NCBI GenBank assembly: GCA_037127315.1
Contig: JBBBDQ010001124.1
Location: forward strand, 281,501 to 345,500
Length of the DNA: 64,000 bases
From: Ascarosepion bandense
Lineage: Eukaryota; Mollusca; Cephalopoda; Sepiida; Sepiidae
Direction of reading: 5' to 3'
The position numbers were made by a program, and so were the translations under genes. The notes under the pieces were generated by a model. That model was not told the DNA's origin, searched no databases, and saw only the letters and a program-made list of their open reading frames with translations. This document shows positions 20,373 to 31,723 of the stretch, in pieces. How positions within the stretch are numbered: position 1 is the stretch's first letter; the number at the start of each line of letters is the position of its first letter.

Positions 20373-20730
20373 TATGAGACCCATTTTTCCTGTTCTTAAT
20401 GTCATGTTCCTCCATGATATAGACCCTCGTGGTTCTCCGCAGTTTTCTTTTCTTAATTCTGTGAATTGCTATGATTTGTTAGGAAAGATAGAGCTTTAGG
20501 GTTTTTCTTCTCTTAGACTGGTTGCTAGAGAGCCTGGTCTATCCAGAAGTAGATTCATGGCTTTCCCAAGGATATTTATTTAAGAGATGATAAAATTCCT
20601 TCACAAAATGTTTCAAGAAGAGAATTTATTTAATCTTGTGCATGATTGATCCCAGTTAATGATGTCAATTATAAAAGAGTTTTAAGGTTTTTAATCACTC
20701 TCAGTGTTTCTGATGTGGCAGAGGTCACAA
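20373..20730. other. No recognised feature
   Basis: Nothing in this stretch matches another repeat in the window or a known domain. Confidence 0.4.
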
Positions 20731-21190
20731 TACTTCTTCTTCCTCTGTGTGCCCTGTCCCTTCAGGACGTAGGCGATCATGACTTTCCACGTTTCCCTAT
20801 CCCTGGTGGCTCTGAGCATGCCTTCTCCTGTTACACCATGCAATCCTCGTTCCATCATCCACCTGATTAGGTCCTTCAAATATGTTATCCGTTGCTTTCC
20901 CCTGTCTCTTTTTCCCTCTATCTGGCCTGTTAGTATCATATTCTCCAGGCCCTCCTTCCTCATTGCGTGTACCAGGAACTTCAGCTGTCTCTTCCTGATG
21001 CTCAGTATTAATTTCCTTTTTGTTTCTATTATTTCCAAGACCTCATCATTGCTCACATGCTTGATCCATGATATTCACAGCATCCTTCTGTAGAACCACA
21101 TTTCAGTTGCTTCAAGTTTTTCCTTCATCTTTGATGATATTGTCCAGCATTCACTGCCATATTGAAGGACGGACAGCACGTAGCAATCCA
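20731..21190 (-). pseudogene. RTE-like LINE, C-terminal copy
   Basis: The longest copy of this LINE tail. On the minus strand it reads YGSECWTISS and EATEMWFYRRML, a stop, then VSNDEVLE, IRKRQLKFLVHAMRKEG, RQRITYLKDLIRWMMERGLH and RETWKVMIAYVLKGQGT, ending in an (AAG)-type tail. The upstream RT palm is not present. The conserved block after the RT thumb is typical of non-LTR elements annotated as endonuclease-reverse transcriptase in molluscs. Confidence 0.8.
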
Positions 21191-21510
21191 GTACTCTCTA
21201 GCGAAATTGTCCTGTTTTTTAATACCTTACTCAACTTCTTAGTACTTAAGAATAAAAAGAATGAATGAAATTTCAACAAATCTCTTCTAAGAATAAAATG
21301 TAATTAAAGTGAAGAGGTTTTGAAATAAATTTAAATCAGTTCTCTCTGTTCTTAAATTGGAAAATTTAAAATTTAAAAAAATGAATTTCCTTGATGAAGA
21401 ATCATTGTTATGCATTAAGCAGTCCAGACGAGTACATTTTAATTTTGAACAAAGGGAGAGCAGAGAGTCATTATAATTATAAGAGTTGTTTCCCTTTAGC
21501 TTTAAGCAAG

Positions 21511-21751
21511 TCTGTCTTTTAAGTGCCATATGTTGATACACGCTTTGGACGATCATGTCTCGAAAGAGCTTTCTGCGGTAGACTGGTTGCCAGCCAAGGC
21601 TATAGAACCCAATCTGTCCTATTATTTAACTCATAACCGGAGGGAAGAGACGGATTAATATCTTTCCCAATGGCATTTCACGTAAGTGAATGCAATTCAA
21701 TTAAAATACGAACTTGTTCCGAGTCGATACCCGCTGCACCACAACATACTT
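21511..21751 (-). mobile_element. tRNA-derived SINE family A with internal deletion
   Basis: The minus-strand copy lacks the segment between the CATGTCTC hairpin and the next block (deletion at about 21569). The tRNA-like head at the 21751 side is present (TGGTGCAGCGGGTATCGAC-like). Confidence 0.8.
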
Positions 21752-21794
21752 GATTAATTTTCAAATGATTTTAGTACCTAAAAATAATTTGCTT

Positions 21795-22890
21795 TCAGCT
21801 AAGGAAATAGTGGCTGACTGGCCTGGATGTCAGCTTGTCTGATAACAAATAGGCCTCCCATATGAAATAAAAATTCACTGAAACAACAAACACAAAAAAA
21901 ACTCTTTTAGTAATAAAAAGGAATGAGAACTTTATTAAGTCATCTGCACACTCAGTTACTCTCAATTTGAGAAGACATTTTGAAAGCTAAAGTTCATAAA
22001 GTCAAGTTTAAAAAATTCACGGTCTGAAGAGAATTTGAACTCCTACATGTTGGTATCCATTGAAAAAGAAATGTTAAATGAATTGGATGTAGAAGTAGTT
22101 ATTGGCAGATTCACACAATCATATCATTAAAACAAATGACTGCTTTTAATATAGTGCAATGCTCTTTTGTGTTTTTAAACTGTGAAGTGTATAGATCAGT
22201 TATAAGAAATTTAGTACAGAAAGAAGGAAATTGAAAAGAGACAAAGTAGTCAATAAAATAATCTCTAATGCATTTCTCTAGCAAAATCATTTGCAATATA
22301 TTTCTATAATAAAAAAATAACTTCATTTGCTGTGTCACTATTAGAGTGATATTGTAGGTTATATAAACAACTAGTCTGTTTGAAATGGTGCGTACATATT
22401 CACTAACACATTCTATGAGGGAGTGCTGAAAAATTCTCAGTTCAATTCACTTCATAAGATTTAACAAAAAGAACAAATATTAGATCCTTTTTTTGTTTTT
22501 TTTTTTTAAGTCTTCATGGTCAAGTTGAGCAGTGGCAGACTGAACAGAGTGTTAGCTTTCCCAATGACAAATGGGCCCCCAATAGAGTGGGCCTCCTATA
22601 TTAAATAAAATGTGATAAAGAAAACCACAAACAACTCCTTTTTAGTAATAAAAAGGAAAAAGAACTTTAGAAAGTTATCTGCATATTTTCAACGACTCAA
22701 GTCCAATGTGAGAAGACATTTTGAAAGCTAAAGTTCATAAAGTCAAGGTTAAGAAATTCACTGTCTGAAGAGAATTTGAACTCCTACATGTTGGTATCCA
22801 TTGATTGGATGTAGAAGCAATTATTGGCAGATTTGAATAATTATCTAGAGAACACAAACAATTGCTTTTAATATCATGGACTGTATGCAA
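21795..22890 (+). repeat. Direct repeat pair of unknown type
   Basis: Two copies about 740 bp apart (about 21795-22165 and 22535-22890) share agtaataaaaaggaa, gagaagacattttgaaagct, aaagttcataaagtcaa and gaatttgaactcctacatgt. The minus strand of the last block looks like a B box (GGAGTTCAAATTC), so a tRNA-derived SINE is possible. Only two copies are seen. Confidence 0.6.
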
Positions 22891-23619
22891 TACTCTGTTA
22901 ATATATAAATTGTACTATAAAATATCTAAAAATATCAACCTGTTACTTAAAATTAAATTTTAAAAAACGGTAAAGAATTGAATAACATTTTGCATTTGTG
23001 TTTGTTATCTAGTGCCTGTAATATGTACAGTACCTGTACATTGTAATTATTAAGAAACAAACACCTTTACCAAAAAAATTTAACTGTATCCTTTTTCCAA
23101 AAGCAATTTTTAAAAATTTTATTTCTTTATTACGAAAATGAAAGATAGCATTGTAGTAATGGGTGAGTCCCCTTTGTTTCCTGTCAATCAATATTTTTAG
23201 ACCTAGTTCACCACTGCATGTGTTTATTCAATTTAAGAAGCTACATGGATGAATATTTTAATCTTTCAACAACATAGAAAAACAGATTTACTCTTATCTA
23301 TATGTAATGTCAATTGAGGGTGTCTCAGAATTAACTCTCAACTAAATTGGACAATTTTTTGAAAAACTCATTTTTATGTTTATCACTAAAAGATCAGTAG
23401 TTTAGCTGAGCTTAAAGAGCATATTCAATTTAGCATACCAAAATATAACTCCTGAAATGCTTCAAAATGTGTTTTGCAATGCTAAGGATAGATTTGAAAT
23501 TTGCAGGGATACAGATGGAATACATATGGAGAATTTTCAATTAATTTATGACATAAGATTTATAAATCTTTGTCTATACTTCTGAGATGAGGTAGTATCT
23601 AAATCTAATCTAATCTAAA
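22891..23619. other. AT-rich, no recognised feature
   Basis: Nothing identified beyond a short (TCTAA)n tract directly in front of the next Helitron-type copy (about 23596-23620). Confidence 0.45.
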
Positions 23620-23999
23620 TCTAAACTTATTTATAAATGAAACTTTGTCTTTGTGTCCGTTACCTATAGACTCCGAAACGGCTGAACCAATTTTCTTCAG
23701 GTTATAGGAGTGGTTCGATTTTAATCAATTTTGATACACTCATAGACAAAGACATAAGAAACGATATTCAGAAGGTTGCAGTTCTTACAATAGTGCAGAA
23801 AAGTTGATATCGATACCAGGAAATCAAAATTTGACTTACATCCATTCATTTTTCCTTTCAGTCTACGGTTTCGCTTTAACTGGAAACAACTATTGCTTTT
23901 TAGTCTTTTGTGCCAATGTCCAAAGAGTCTGAGCTCCAGGACCATGGATTAGTTTTAAAGCTTTCATTACACCCGAGCAATGCCAGGCCATACTGCTAG
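23620..23999 (+). mobile_element. Helitron-type element, copy 4 (internal deletion)
   Basis: Both termini are present: A|TCTAAACTTATTTATAAATG at the 5' end and CTAG|T at 23996-24000. Two internal segments are missing, leaving 380 bp. Short TCTAAT units precede the TC start. Confidence 0.8.
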
Positions 24000-24002
24000 T
24001 TT

Positions 24003-24760
24003 ACATTATTTATATTGTTCAGACTGTTGTCCTTATCTTTATTGCTATATTCACAGTGTTTCGGCTGTTGTACACTCTGACCTTCTTCAGGTGATTGGAA
24101 TTTTGAACCAAACTCTTTATTTTCCCATGGACACATGGCCCAGTAAAAAAAAAAAACTGTTGGTTAGATCCACTTACTTGCCCAAAGAGTTGTGAGTTCA
24201 ATGCCTGGCTACAGCAGTAGTTAACAAATAACTTAGTTGAGTTAAAGGGAGATAATTCAAACATCCAGAAGTGGTATGGCTTGTGGAATGCAAACAATTT
24301 TTTTCATATCACCCCGAGCAAGGTGGGAATGCCACTGATGTGCAGGGGGCTACGTAAGAGTGAAAAGATTGGAAAAGAGAAAGCCGGAAACCACATCCTA
24401 AACAGGAAACAAGGGATGAGCCTCTTAACCCGTTCAATAGATGTGGGTGGAGTGTGAACCGGGCGATAGTTTAGTCTATCTACTACAATTGAAAAAAAAA
24501 AAAGTAAAAAGACTGGAAAAGAGAAAGCCGGGAACCACATCCTAAACAGGAAACAAGGGATGAGCCTTCTTAACCCGTTCAATTGACGTGGGTGGAGTGT
24601 GAACCCGGCGATAGTTTAGTCTATTTACTCCAGAGATCAAAATAAAGGGTTCAGTTCAAAATTCTAATCACCTAAAGGTCGAAGTGTACTGCGGCTGAAA
24701 CATTGTAAATATGTCAATAAAGATGAGGACAACAGTCTGAATAATGTAAATAATTTATAA
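24003..24760. repeat. Element with about 120 bp inverted arms
   Basis: Arm 24003-24125 recurs inverted at 24644-24760, sharing ctgaataatgtaaat (in inverse form on the left) and the CTGAAGAAGGTC..GAAA block. Penelope-like elements can carry their terminal repeats in inverted orientation and with hammerheads, so this may be such a relic; the motif here is degenerate. The left arm begins 3 bases after the Helitron-type CTAG end. The interior holds a LINE 3' end and the duplication below. Confidence 0.6.
24305..24637 (-). repeat. LINE 3'-end fragment plus a 144 bp tandem duplication
   Basis: 24305-24360 is a decayed minus-strand LINE 3' end (accccgagcaaggtgggaat). It is followed by two tandem copies (about 24362-24498 and 24507-24637) sharing aaagagaaagccgg and ccacatcctaaacaggaaac, separated by an A-rich joint. 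Confidence 0.7.
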
Positions 24761-25734
24761 ATCTATTTGTTTTATCATAATTAAGTAATAAACATAAAAT
24801 TCTGTTAGATTTTTTGAAATGTGCATTTCATTGAAATAATTAATTCTGGGACACCCTGTATAAATATTTTAAAACTTTAGTATTTTCATTTTTTTTTTTT
24901 TTTTCAAGGACAACATGACCATTATCTGCAGTTTAATAGTAAGTGTTTACAAAAATTTTTTGCGAAAAAGAACTATGGAAATATTTGTATATGTAATATT
25001 TATAGATACGTCATTTATGTGTATTAATATTAAATGTAAAATCTGCAACTTGCATCTTCGATTTCATTTTTCAATACTCTATTTTATAAATATCATAAAT
25101 TAATTTACTTACCAAGGAAAATATTGCAAAAAGATCAAAATGAATAAAATGCTGACAAAGTGACATCAGCAGTCTTTTTAAGTAGTTAGAAACTGAGATT
25201 GCGCTCGTCAGTGAGTGAAAGCAAAAAGACTTACGAGGTCTGAGCAAAAATTCCTAGAGCTTCTTTGTCTGAAAATTCTATCCCCAATCGTCTTCAAACA
25301 CTTCTGACTACTTTTCCAATGATTTTTTTTTTTTCATCCATATCTGTATTCAGTTCTTTTCTGATTCTTGAATTATCTAGGAGTTGATCGATAAAGGTTT
25401 CTTGCTGGTCTAGCCCCTTGATCTTTCCCCCCATAATTTAGATCCCATTGCTGATGCTCAAAGTCTTGTTTACTTCTTCAGCAATGGCCATTAAACAGCA
25501 CTAACCTTTCATGTGTCCATAATCTTTGGTTCCCATATAGTTCTTCCTTCCTTGGATATATGGATAGCACTTCCAGCTAAAGTTTAATGATACTCTCGAG
25601 AAAAACATTGCTAATAGTTACAAAGGATAAGAAATTATGTAGAACCTCATCCTAAATCTTTTGATTCTCTGATTTGTTTTCTACGGCTTGTCAGCTCTTT
25701 GGCAGTTATCTAAAAGCAGAAAATATTTTCAGAT
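24761..25734. other. No firmly recognised feature
   Basis: AT-rich. The minus strand of about 25260-25650 has a discontinuous reading (a GGKIKGLDQQETFIDQLL-like run) that could be retroelement or host coding relic; I cannot name it. Confidence 0.35.
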
Positions 25735-25970
25735 TGTAAGATGTAATGAGGAAGAAGGGCTTGGAAAATCTGATCCTCACAGGTCTGATAGAGGGAAGGA
25801 GAGACTGGGGAAAGCAACACATAACATACTTGATGGGGTTGAGCAAATGGATGGTAAAGTGAGGTTTGGGTGCAGTAACAGGAGAAAGTGTGCTAAGAGC
25901 CATTAGAGTTAGAGAGATGTGCAAGGCCATGATCGCCTACATCCTGAAGGGACATGGTGCATAGAAGAAT
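25735..25970 (+). pseudogene. RTE-like LINE, C-terminal copy
   Basis: Plus-strand remnant of the same LINE tail as 20.7 kb, with stops and frameshifts: EEGLGKSDPHRSDRGKERLG-like, then a copy of the block ending MIAYILKG. It ends at gggacatggtgcatagaaga, matching the usual 3' end. Confidence 0.7.
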
Positions 25971-25989
25971 GATTTAGTGACACAAGTCT

Positions 25990-26150
25990 TACTAATTAAC
26001 CCATAGCTGGGAAAAAAGAAAAAAGATGTATTCATACTTTTCAAAGGGGATTTGCACATAAGTAGCTATAACAAACCCAACTGGAATTGGAACTCAGCTC
26101 TCCAAATAACAATTCCATGCCATTATCCATTTCACTAACTGCACCTCCAA
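25990..26150 (-). mobile_element. Divergent tRNA-derived SINE fragment (family A-like)
   Basis: The minus strand reads a head GGTGCAGTTAGTGAAATGGA, GAGCTGAGTTCCAATTCCAG (B-box-like), then the body up to a CCCATAGCTGGG block. It resembles family A in order but is strongly diverged and lacks the 3' half. Confidence 0.55.
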
Positions 26151-26283
26151 GTTCACAGCACCTAATATTTTCTAGTGGTCACCCATCTATGTGCTGCCCA
26201 GTTTCAAAAGTTGCTTAGCTTTAGTTATATTACAGGAATTATTATTTTAACGTGATATGGGTGTAAGCCACATTCTGAAATGA

Positions 26284-26401
26284 CAGTCAGTTAGCCAGTC
26301 AAGTGCCATACGTGATACACACTTTGGGTAACCATGTCTCAAAAAAGACATGACTGACTGGGTAGAAGATTATCCCACAGTAGGTTGCCATTGCTTTCTG
26401 C
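26284..26401 (-). mobile_element. tRNA-derived SINE family A, 3' half
   Basis: The minus-strand 3' half contains the CATGTCT..AGACATG hairpin and the ACTGACTG end. The head is missing. Confidence 0.8.
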
Positions 26402-26731
26402 TTACATTTTTATATATCTTATGCCTATTTTGAGTTACGCAGTGATAGTACCTACTTATCAAGAGATTTGATGTTATTTTATAATATAAGCTTATTTGAA
26501 TTCAAATAAAATAAAGCTAGCAGTGTGCCCAAATAAGCTCACTCTGTATACACAAAATATTTAGTAGCATTTGAAAAAAAATTACTGGATTATGTAATAT
26601 TTGTCATCCTATATGGTAGTGAATGCTGGACAATCCCATCAAAGATGAAAAAGCAACGAAGCAACAAAAATGTGGTTCTGCAGAAGGATGTGAAGCATGG
26701 GGACAATGTCAGTTTTACAGAAAACGAAATA

Positions 26732-27348
26732 CAGTAGAACCTCTACTTACAAAATTAATTCATTCTGGAAGTCATTTTGGAATGTAAAAATTTTGTAAGT
26801 AGAGACGCTTGTTACCCTATAAATGCCCCTAATCAGTTCGAAGCCTCCACCTGAAACTCCTCAAAATCTTGTGAGGCAACAGCATTGGGCCACAGCTTTC
26901 TCCAAGCCGCATTATGAGTACGTCTGGTCACCTCCTGTCAAGCCATGTCAATTATCTTGAGGCAAACAACAATATCGAAGTGCTGCTTCCAAAACTCATG
27001 AAGGGTAAGCTGGATGTTTTCAGTGATGTCAAAACACCTCTTGAACAGGTGTTTTGTGTAGAGTTTCAAAATGACTTGTTGGTCCATGGGCTGGAGGATA
27101 GAGGTAGTGTTAGGTGGGAGGTACAGCACTTAATAAACAAGAACTCCTCCAGACTATCATTTTTGAGGTCGGGCGGGTGGGCAGGGGCATTATCAAGAAT
27201 GAGGAGGCAATGAGGTGGATTCTGGGAGCTGCGAGTAGCAGTGCATATTTTGAAATTTTCACCTTTCATATCCTGAAATTTTTTCCGAAGAGGCGTTTCG
27301 TAACTTGAAAATTTTGTATGTATAGCCTTTTGTAAGTAGAATCCACTG
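26732..27348 (-). mobile_element. pogo/Tigger DNA transposon (Tc1/mariner superfamily), internally deleted
   Basis: It is flanked by TA on both sides (26730-26731 and 27349-27350). Inverted ends read CAGTAGAACCTCTACTTACA and, inverted, CAGTGGATTCTACTTACAAA. Length is 617 bp against about 2 kb or more for intact relatives. The minus strand keeps parts of a DDE transposase. The TA duplication, the end sequence and the transposase motifs all agree. Confidence 0.9.
26938..27269 (-). pseudogene. pogo/Tigger transposase remnant
   Basis: On the minus strand, LLILDNAPAHPPDL (second catalytic Asp of the DDE/D triad) and, one frame over, YLPPNTTSILQPMDQQVI, the hallmark of Tigger/pogo transposases. 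They are followed by a helix LKLYTKHLFKRCF. The N-terminal DNA-binding CENPB-type domain and the first catalytic region are deleted, and a frameshift separates the two pieces. Related proteins have been domesticated as CENP-B and Jerky in animals, but nothing suggests that here. Confidence 0.85.
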
Positions 27349-27803
27349 TAAGGACACTTCTACTTAGAATCAGAAAGAGAGAATTGAAATTGGGCTTGGC
27401 AAATTTGATGCTCACAGATCATGTTGAAGGTTAAAGAGACAGGAAAGCAGCAAATAAACCACCTAGTGAGATTTTGTAAATGGTTTGCAGAACAGGGATT
27501 AGGAGATATAGCAAAAAGACATACACTGCTAAGAGTAACAAAGGACAGGAAATTGTGGAGAGCTATGATTGTACATAGAAGAACAGAGGTCCCCTGAAGG
27601 ACATTAGACATAATTATCTATGTTGCTGCAGTGACCTTAAAAGTTAAGGAAGGATGATAATCCAAGATATTAATCATTCACTTCCTGTGTTGATGTCTGT
27701 AAATGTGTAGCTGCATTTGGCAGAGGCTATGTCCGGAGGAGACTGTAACTTATATTTCAATACTCATTTTTGTATTTTATATATACATACACACACACAT
27801 ATC

Positions 27804-27811
27804 TCTATCTA

Positions 27812-27885
<74 letters not shown>
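27804..27885. repeat. (CT)n-(TA)n compound microsatellite
   Basis: A CT tract (27804-27836) passes directly into a TA tract (27837-27885), the tail of the next family B copy. Confidence 0.9.
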
Positions 27886-27887
<2 letters not shown>

Positions 27888-28105
27888 CATCTGCAGACAG
27901 ACCTGTTTGTCCGCTGTGTCACAGCTCATCTGTTCAGTTAGACATCCAATTGCTTTTAGCCAGGATCGAAACCCGACCGAATTGACATCAGTCAGTGATT
28001 CTACCTCTGAGCTATGGGTGCTCAGTAGAAGGAGGCAGATTTTTAGCGTGTGATATACCATGTAAACATACACCAGTAACTAAGAGTGTTCTAATTCATT
28101 ATATA
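27886..28105 (-). mobile_element. tRNA-derived repeat family B, leader truncated
   Basis: The minus strand keeps the tRNA-like head (A box CATAGCTCAGAGGTAGA; B box GTCGGGTTTCGATCCTGG) and tail. The leader stops at TGAATTAGAACACTC, exactly where a perfect palindrome is centred. Confidence 0.8.
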
Positions 28106-28127
28106 TATAATGAATTAGAACACTCTT
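28082..28127. repeat. Perfect 46 bp palindrome at the repeat edge
   Basis: Self-complementary over the whole 46 bases (aagagtgttctaattcat and its inverse), with the family B leader as one arm. The other arm is therefore an inverted copy of the leader end. Confidence 0.95.
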
Positions 28128-28130
28128 GTT

Positions 28131-28264
28131 TTCTAATTCTGCCATACCTAGTAATCCTGTGTCTTAGTGGCTTTACTGCCTTGTTTGGAGCCAACTATTT
28201 ATATGTACAAAGCAGTAAAGCCACTAAGACACACAGGGTTACTAGGTATGGCAGAATTAGAGAA
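28131..28264. repeat. Snap-back hairpin with about 50 bp arms
   Basis: Arms 28131-28179 and 28212-28264 are near-perfect reverse complements with a 32-base loop. The left arm and loop look like a LINE 3' end (cttagtggctttactgcctt). It directly follows the previous palindrome. Confidence 0.9.
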
Positions 28265-28489
28265 CAGAAGCATTACTAAGGAACAAGAACAAATGAAGAG
28301 TAATCAAGAGGATGATTGATAGTGATTGACATTGCATTTAAATTTTAAAAGATTAAAGTTGGCTAGAAAGCATGAGGCTGGAAGGGAGTTATTCAAGTGA
28401 GAAAGAAACTGTTAGAAATTAGTTACATCTAGCCAACTCCACTGTACATCAATGAGGCCTTATCACCTGTCTATTACTGTACTTTGATT

Positions 28490-28955
28490 CATAAAGTCTT
28501 GGTACCATAGGGAAGAGCTAATCTGAACGTGGTCCTTGGTATGTTGATAAACTGCATCCAGTAGCAAGGTCTCTACTTAGGAGGTTGGGAGGAGCATGGA
28601 ACCATCTCTTAATTTTTGTTGTTCCCAGATCCACCCTGACCTTGGGTGGTAGCACCTGTTAAGGTCCGAGCTATGGGCAAACAGTTAAACCCTAAACTGG
28701 AGTTAAAATACTATGAAAGTATAAAAATAAACTTTTATAGTAAAAGTTCTAGGAATACATTTTTGAAGAAAAAATATTACCAGCAATAGATCGAACTCTT
28801 AACATATCCACTTTACCATGTAAAATACATAAATGAAACCTGATCTACAAACTTATTTCTTACAAAGAATATATATTCTGTTCATAAAATTCTATTGTAA
28901 AAATCTTGTCGACATTAAATAACCCCTTGCGGTTGATATACTGTAAACCAAACCA
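28490..28955 (+). repeat. Interspersed repeat X, copy 1
   Basis: Shares gagcatggaaccatctctta, ccaccctgacc, ggtagcacctgtta and gctatgggcaaa with 30246-30765, and its last ~40 bases (aataaccccttgcggttgat) with 61.07 kb. No coding seen. A SINE-like unit with a conserved 3' end is likely. Confidence 0.6.
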
Positions 28956-28957
28956 AA

Positions 28958-29160
28958 CTAATCTGAAGAATTACCATGAAAGTATTTATAGAATGGGCAC
29001 AGGGAGGTGGTTTTATGGTGATGGGAAAGGGACTGAAGCTGAGATGCCAGATCAGGACCATTGCTGATTCTTCTTTGGATTTTATCAAGGATCTCCAGAT
29101 ATATATATAGCAGGATCATATGTGGCAGCAATATTCTAAGCATGGGCAGATAGTAGACTT
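28958..29160 (-). pseudogene. Jockey/CR1-like LINE fragment
   Basis: The minus strand reads IYLEILDKIQRRIS, then a SHHHKTTSLCPFYKYFHGN-like segment, the LINE C-terminal block. It is 5'- and 3'-truncated. Confidence 0.7.
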
Positions 29161-29244
29161 AGAAATATCTAAGATAGATTCTGCAGAATATTCATCAAAA
29201 TGAAGTTAAATTAACCTGTAACTGAATAAATCATTAAATATTGC

Positions 29245-29960
29245 TGTCAGGTGCTTCTGCTGTATATTTAGAGATACTTGATAAAATCCAAAGAAGAATC
29301 TGCAATGTTATTAGTCTTGACATGGCATCATGCCTTCACTTTCCTATCACCTTAACATAGCTTCCCTCTGTCTTTTCTAAAAATATTTTCATGGTAATTG
29401 TTCTTGTAAACTTTCTGTTATGGTACCGAGACTTAGTGAATTTAAGGGCAATCCTAGATTGGTGGCAAGGTATCTTCATTCTTCAGTTGAAATGGCTCGA
29501 TGTGACCGTAAACTCCATGTTAAGTTTCTTCTCTCGGACTTCTAACTTGTTGAACTCTCTTCCAGCTTCTTGCTTTCCAGTCAACTTTTGTTTTCAAAAA
29601 TGAAAATGCAATGTCAATTGTTATCTTGTCTTAATTCCTGTTTTTTTATTGTTTTTTTTTTTTACTCATATTCTCTGACACTCAGTAAACTCTCACATCT
29701 TAGGTTGAAATGATTTAAAAAAAGAAAGGGTAGCAAATAGTTTCTTTTCTTGCCTAGCTGGATTGGTAACTAGGTCTCATGGTTTGACTTTTGGACTGGT
29801 TAAATGCAACCATCAGTTCTATTCTAATAGTATCTTTTCTCACACTTCTCATCTGTGGAAATCCCTTTCCCTCTTGCTTTCTTTAAGAAACAATGCCGAC
29901 TATGTCCTCTCCTTAAATAAAGCATGTGAAAAGAAACCTGAAGAAAATTGTCTTTGATTC
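29245..29960 (+). pseudogene. Jockey/CR1-like LINE fragments
   Basis: A GASAVYLEILDKIQRRICNV-like segment, then a KMARCDRKLHVKFLLS-type decayed segment and SCFPVNFCFQK, then (29760-29960) a second partial tail segment RSHGLTF..CNHQFYSNSIFSHTSHLW. Probably two overlapping relics of the same family. Confidence 0.65.
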
Positions 29961-30059
29961 AGTCTGTTGAAAATGTTCCTTTGTACAAAACTGAAAGTTT
30001 TAGTTCAAGGTGAGACTTGAACTCAACCCCCCCCCCTTATTACTTAAGCCACAATTCAT

Positions 30060-31085
30060 TTTGCATATTTATAAATCTACCATTTGTGTGTGCATTGAAT
30101 ATTGATAACATCTCATTTGGAGCTCCTGTAAAATATCTTTAAATTCTTAACAAAATCCAAAGAAGGGTCTGTAATGTTGTCACTCATGATCTGGCCATAA
30201 TGTGGCTTCCTTCTGCTTTTTTTATAGATATTTTCATAGCAATCATTCTAATGAACTGCACCCAGCAGCAAGACCTCTGGAGGTTGTGAGAAGCATGGAA
30301 CCACCTCTTAATTGCTGTTGTTCCCAAGTCCACCCTGACCCAGAGTGGTAGCACCTGTTAGGGTCCCAGCTATGGGCAAATAGTTAACACTTTAACTGGG
30401 GTTAAAACATTATGGAAGTATAAAAATACATTTTTATAGAAATATATACATAAAAATAGACTTTTATAGAAAAATATACATTTTTGAAGGAAAAATATTA
30501 TTAACAATACATGTTCAAAGAAAAAATCATTACCATAGCACATTTTTGAAGGAAAAAATTCTCAGTAAAACATTTTTTAATGCAAAACTAGAAGCCATTT
30601 TCAGTTTTTTAAAATAAAAACAGAAATTTTGCATTAAAATCTGACTAAATCAACCTTCTCATTATAACCGAACATAAAAAAAAATACCTTAAAACCCAAC
30701 CTTTTTGGCATTAAATAAGCCACAGGAGTTGATATGCCATTAAACAAAATTCAAACTCAAAACTCGTTTTCATGAGTTCTCTTCTTTGGTACATCAGCTG
30801 ATTGAATTTAGGAGTATAATAAGTTTGGCAACTCATTATTTTACAGTTGAAAAAGCTCGATGAAACCATGAGTTTTGTTCTAAAGGTTTTTTTTCTTGAA
30901 TTTCTCACCTGGGGAACATTGTTATAATTTCTTGCTTCCCTTCATTTAATTAAATTTAAATGTAATGTCAACTGTTCTTATCCATCTTCCTGAATTTTTT
31001 TCTTATATAGTTTTTTTCTCCTGAAAAAAGTCTTCTCATTCTTTTTCCCTTTCAGTAAACATTTGTTTCTGAGTGACATTATCAC
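30060..31085 (+). pseudogene. Jockey/CR1-like LINE split by repeat X
   Basis: 30060-30245 carries the LDKIQRRVCNV-type block and 30770-31085 the later SSFVTL..FLEFLTWGTLL..CFP block; repeat X copy 2 lies between. Heavily decayed. Confidence 0.55.
30246..30765 (+). repeat. Interspersed repeat X, copy 2
   Basis: Direct relative of 28490-28955, with a duplicated middle (acatttttgaaggaaaaa occurs more than once). It ends aataagccacaggagttgat, the 3' end shared with the composite SINE at 61 kb. Confidence 0.6.
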
Positions 31086-31225
31086 CTTGATTGGAATGAA
31101 AGATAAAATACATTTGGCAATTCTGTTATATAATAGTAGGAGGTAGTAAATGAATGGTAGTAGGAGGTGATATTGCAGTGTTACTGGGGCTATCCAACAT
31201 ATATCTAATCTAATCTAAATCTAAA

Positions 31226-31723
31226 TCTAAACTTATTTATAAATGGAACTTTATCTGTGTGTGTGTGTCTGTGTGTATCCATTACCTATAGACTCCAAAA
31301 CGGCGGAACCAATTTTCTTGAAAATTTACACAGTTGTACTATAAGTGTCTGCAAGTGTTCTTAGCTAGGTTTTGTGTCGAGGTACCCCTGATGAATATCA
31401 AAAATCGAAAAAATCAGGTTATAGAAGGAGTGGTCCGATTTTAATCAAATTTGATACACTCATAGACAAAGACATAAGAAACAATATTCAGAAGTTTCAA
31501 GGTTGCAGTTCTTACAATAATGCAGAAAATCGATAATATATATATAAAAGGCAAGATGTTTGTGTGTGTGTCTGTTTATCTGTCTGTATGTCCTTTATAC
31601 AAAACCACAACTTTTATCCGATTCTCACCAAAGTTCACACAAATATTCTTTAGGCTGAGTCTGAGCTCCAGGACCATCGATTAGTTTTCATTACACCCAA
31701 GCAATGCCGGGCTATACTGCTAG
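31226..31723 (+). mobile_element. Helitron-type element, copy 5 (internal deletion)
   Basis: A|TCTAAACTTATTTATAAATG start, CTAG|T end at 31720-31724. It keeps the internal (TA)n (31535-31547) but has lost about 200 bp after it. Preceded by (TCTAAA)n units, as in copy 4. Confidence 0.8.

Larger units (their letters stand above)
26605..27615 (+). pseudogene. RTE-like LINE fragment split by a pogo/Tigger transposon
   Basis: The 5' piece (26605-26731) reads YGSECWTIPSKMKK. The 3' piece (27351-27615) reads LLLRIRKREL and onwards through the usual tail block with stops. Removing 26732-27348 and one TA brings the pieces together in the order seen at 20.7 kb, so the transposon inserted into an existing LINE. 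Confidence 0.75.
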
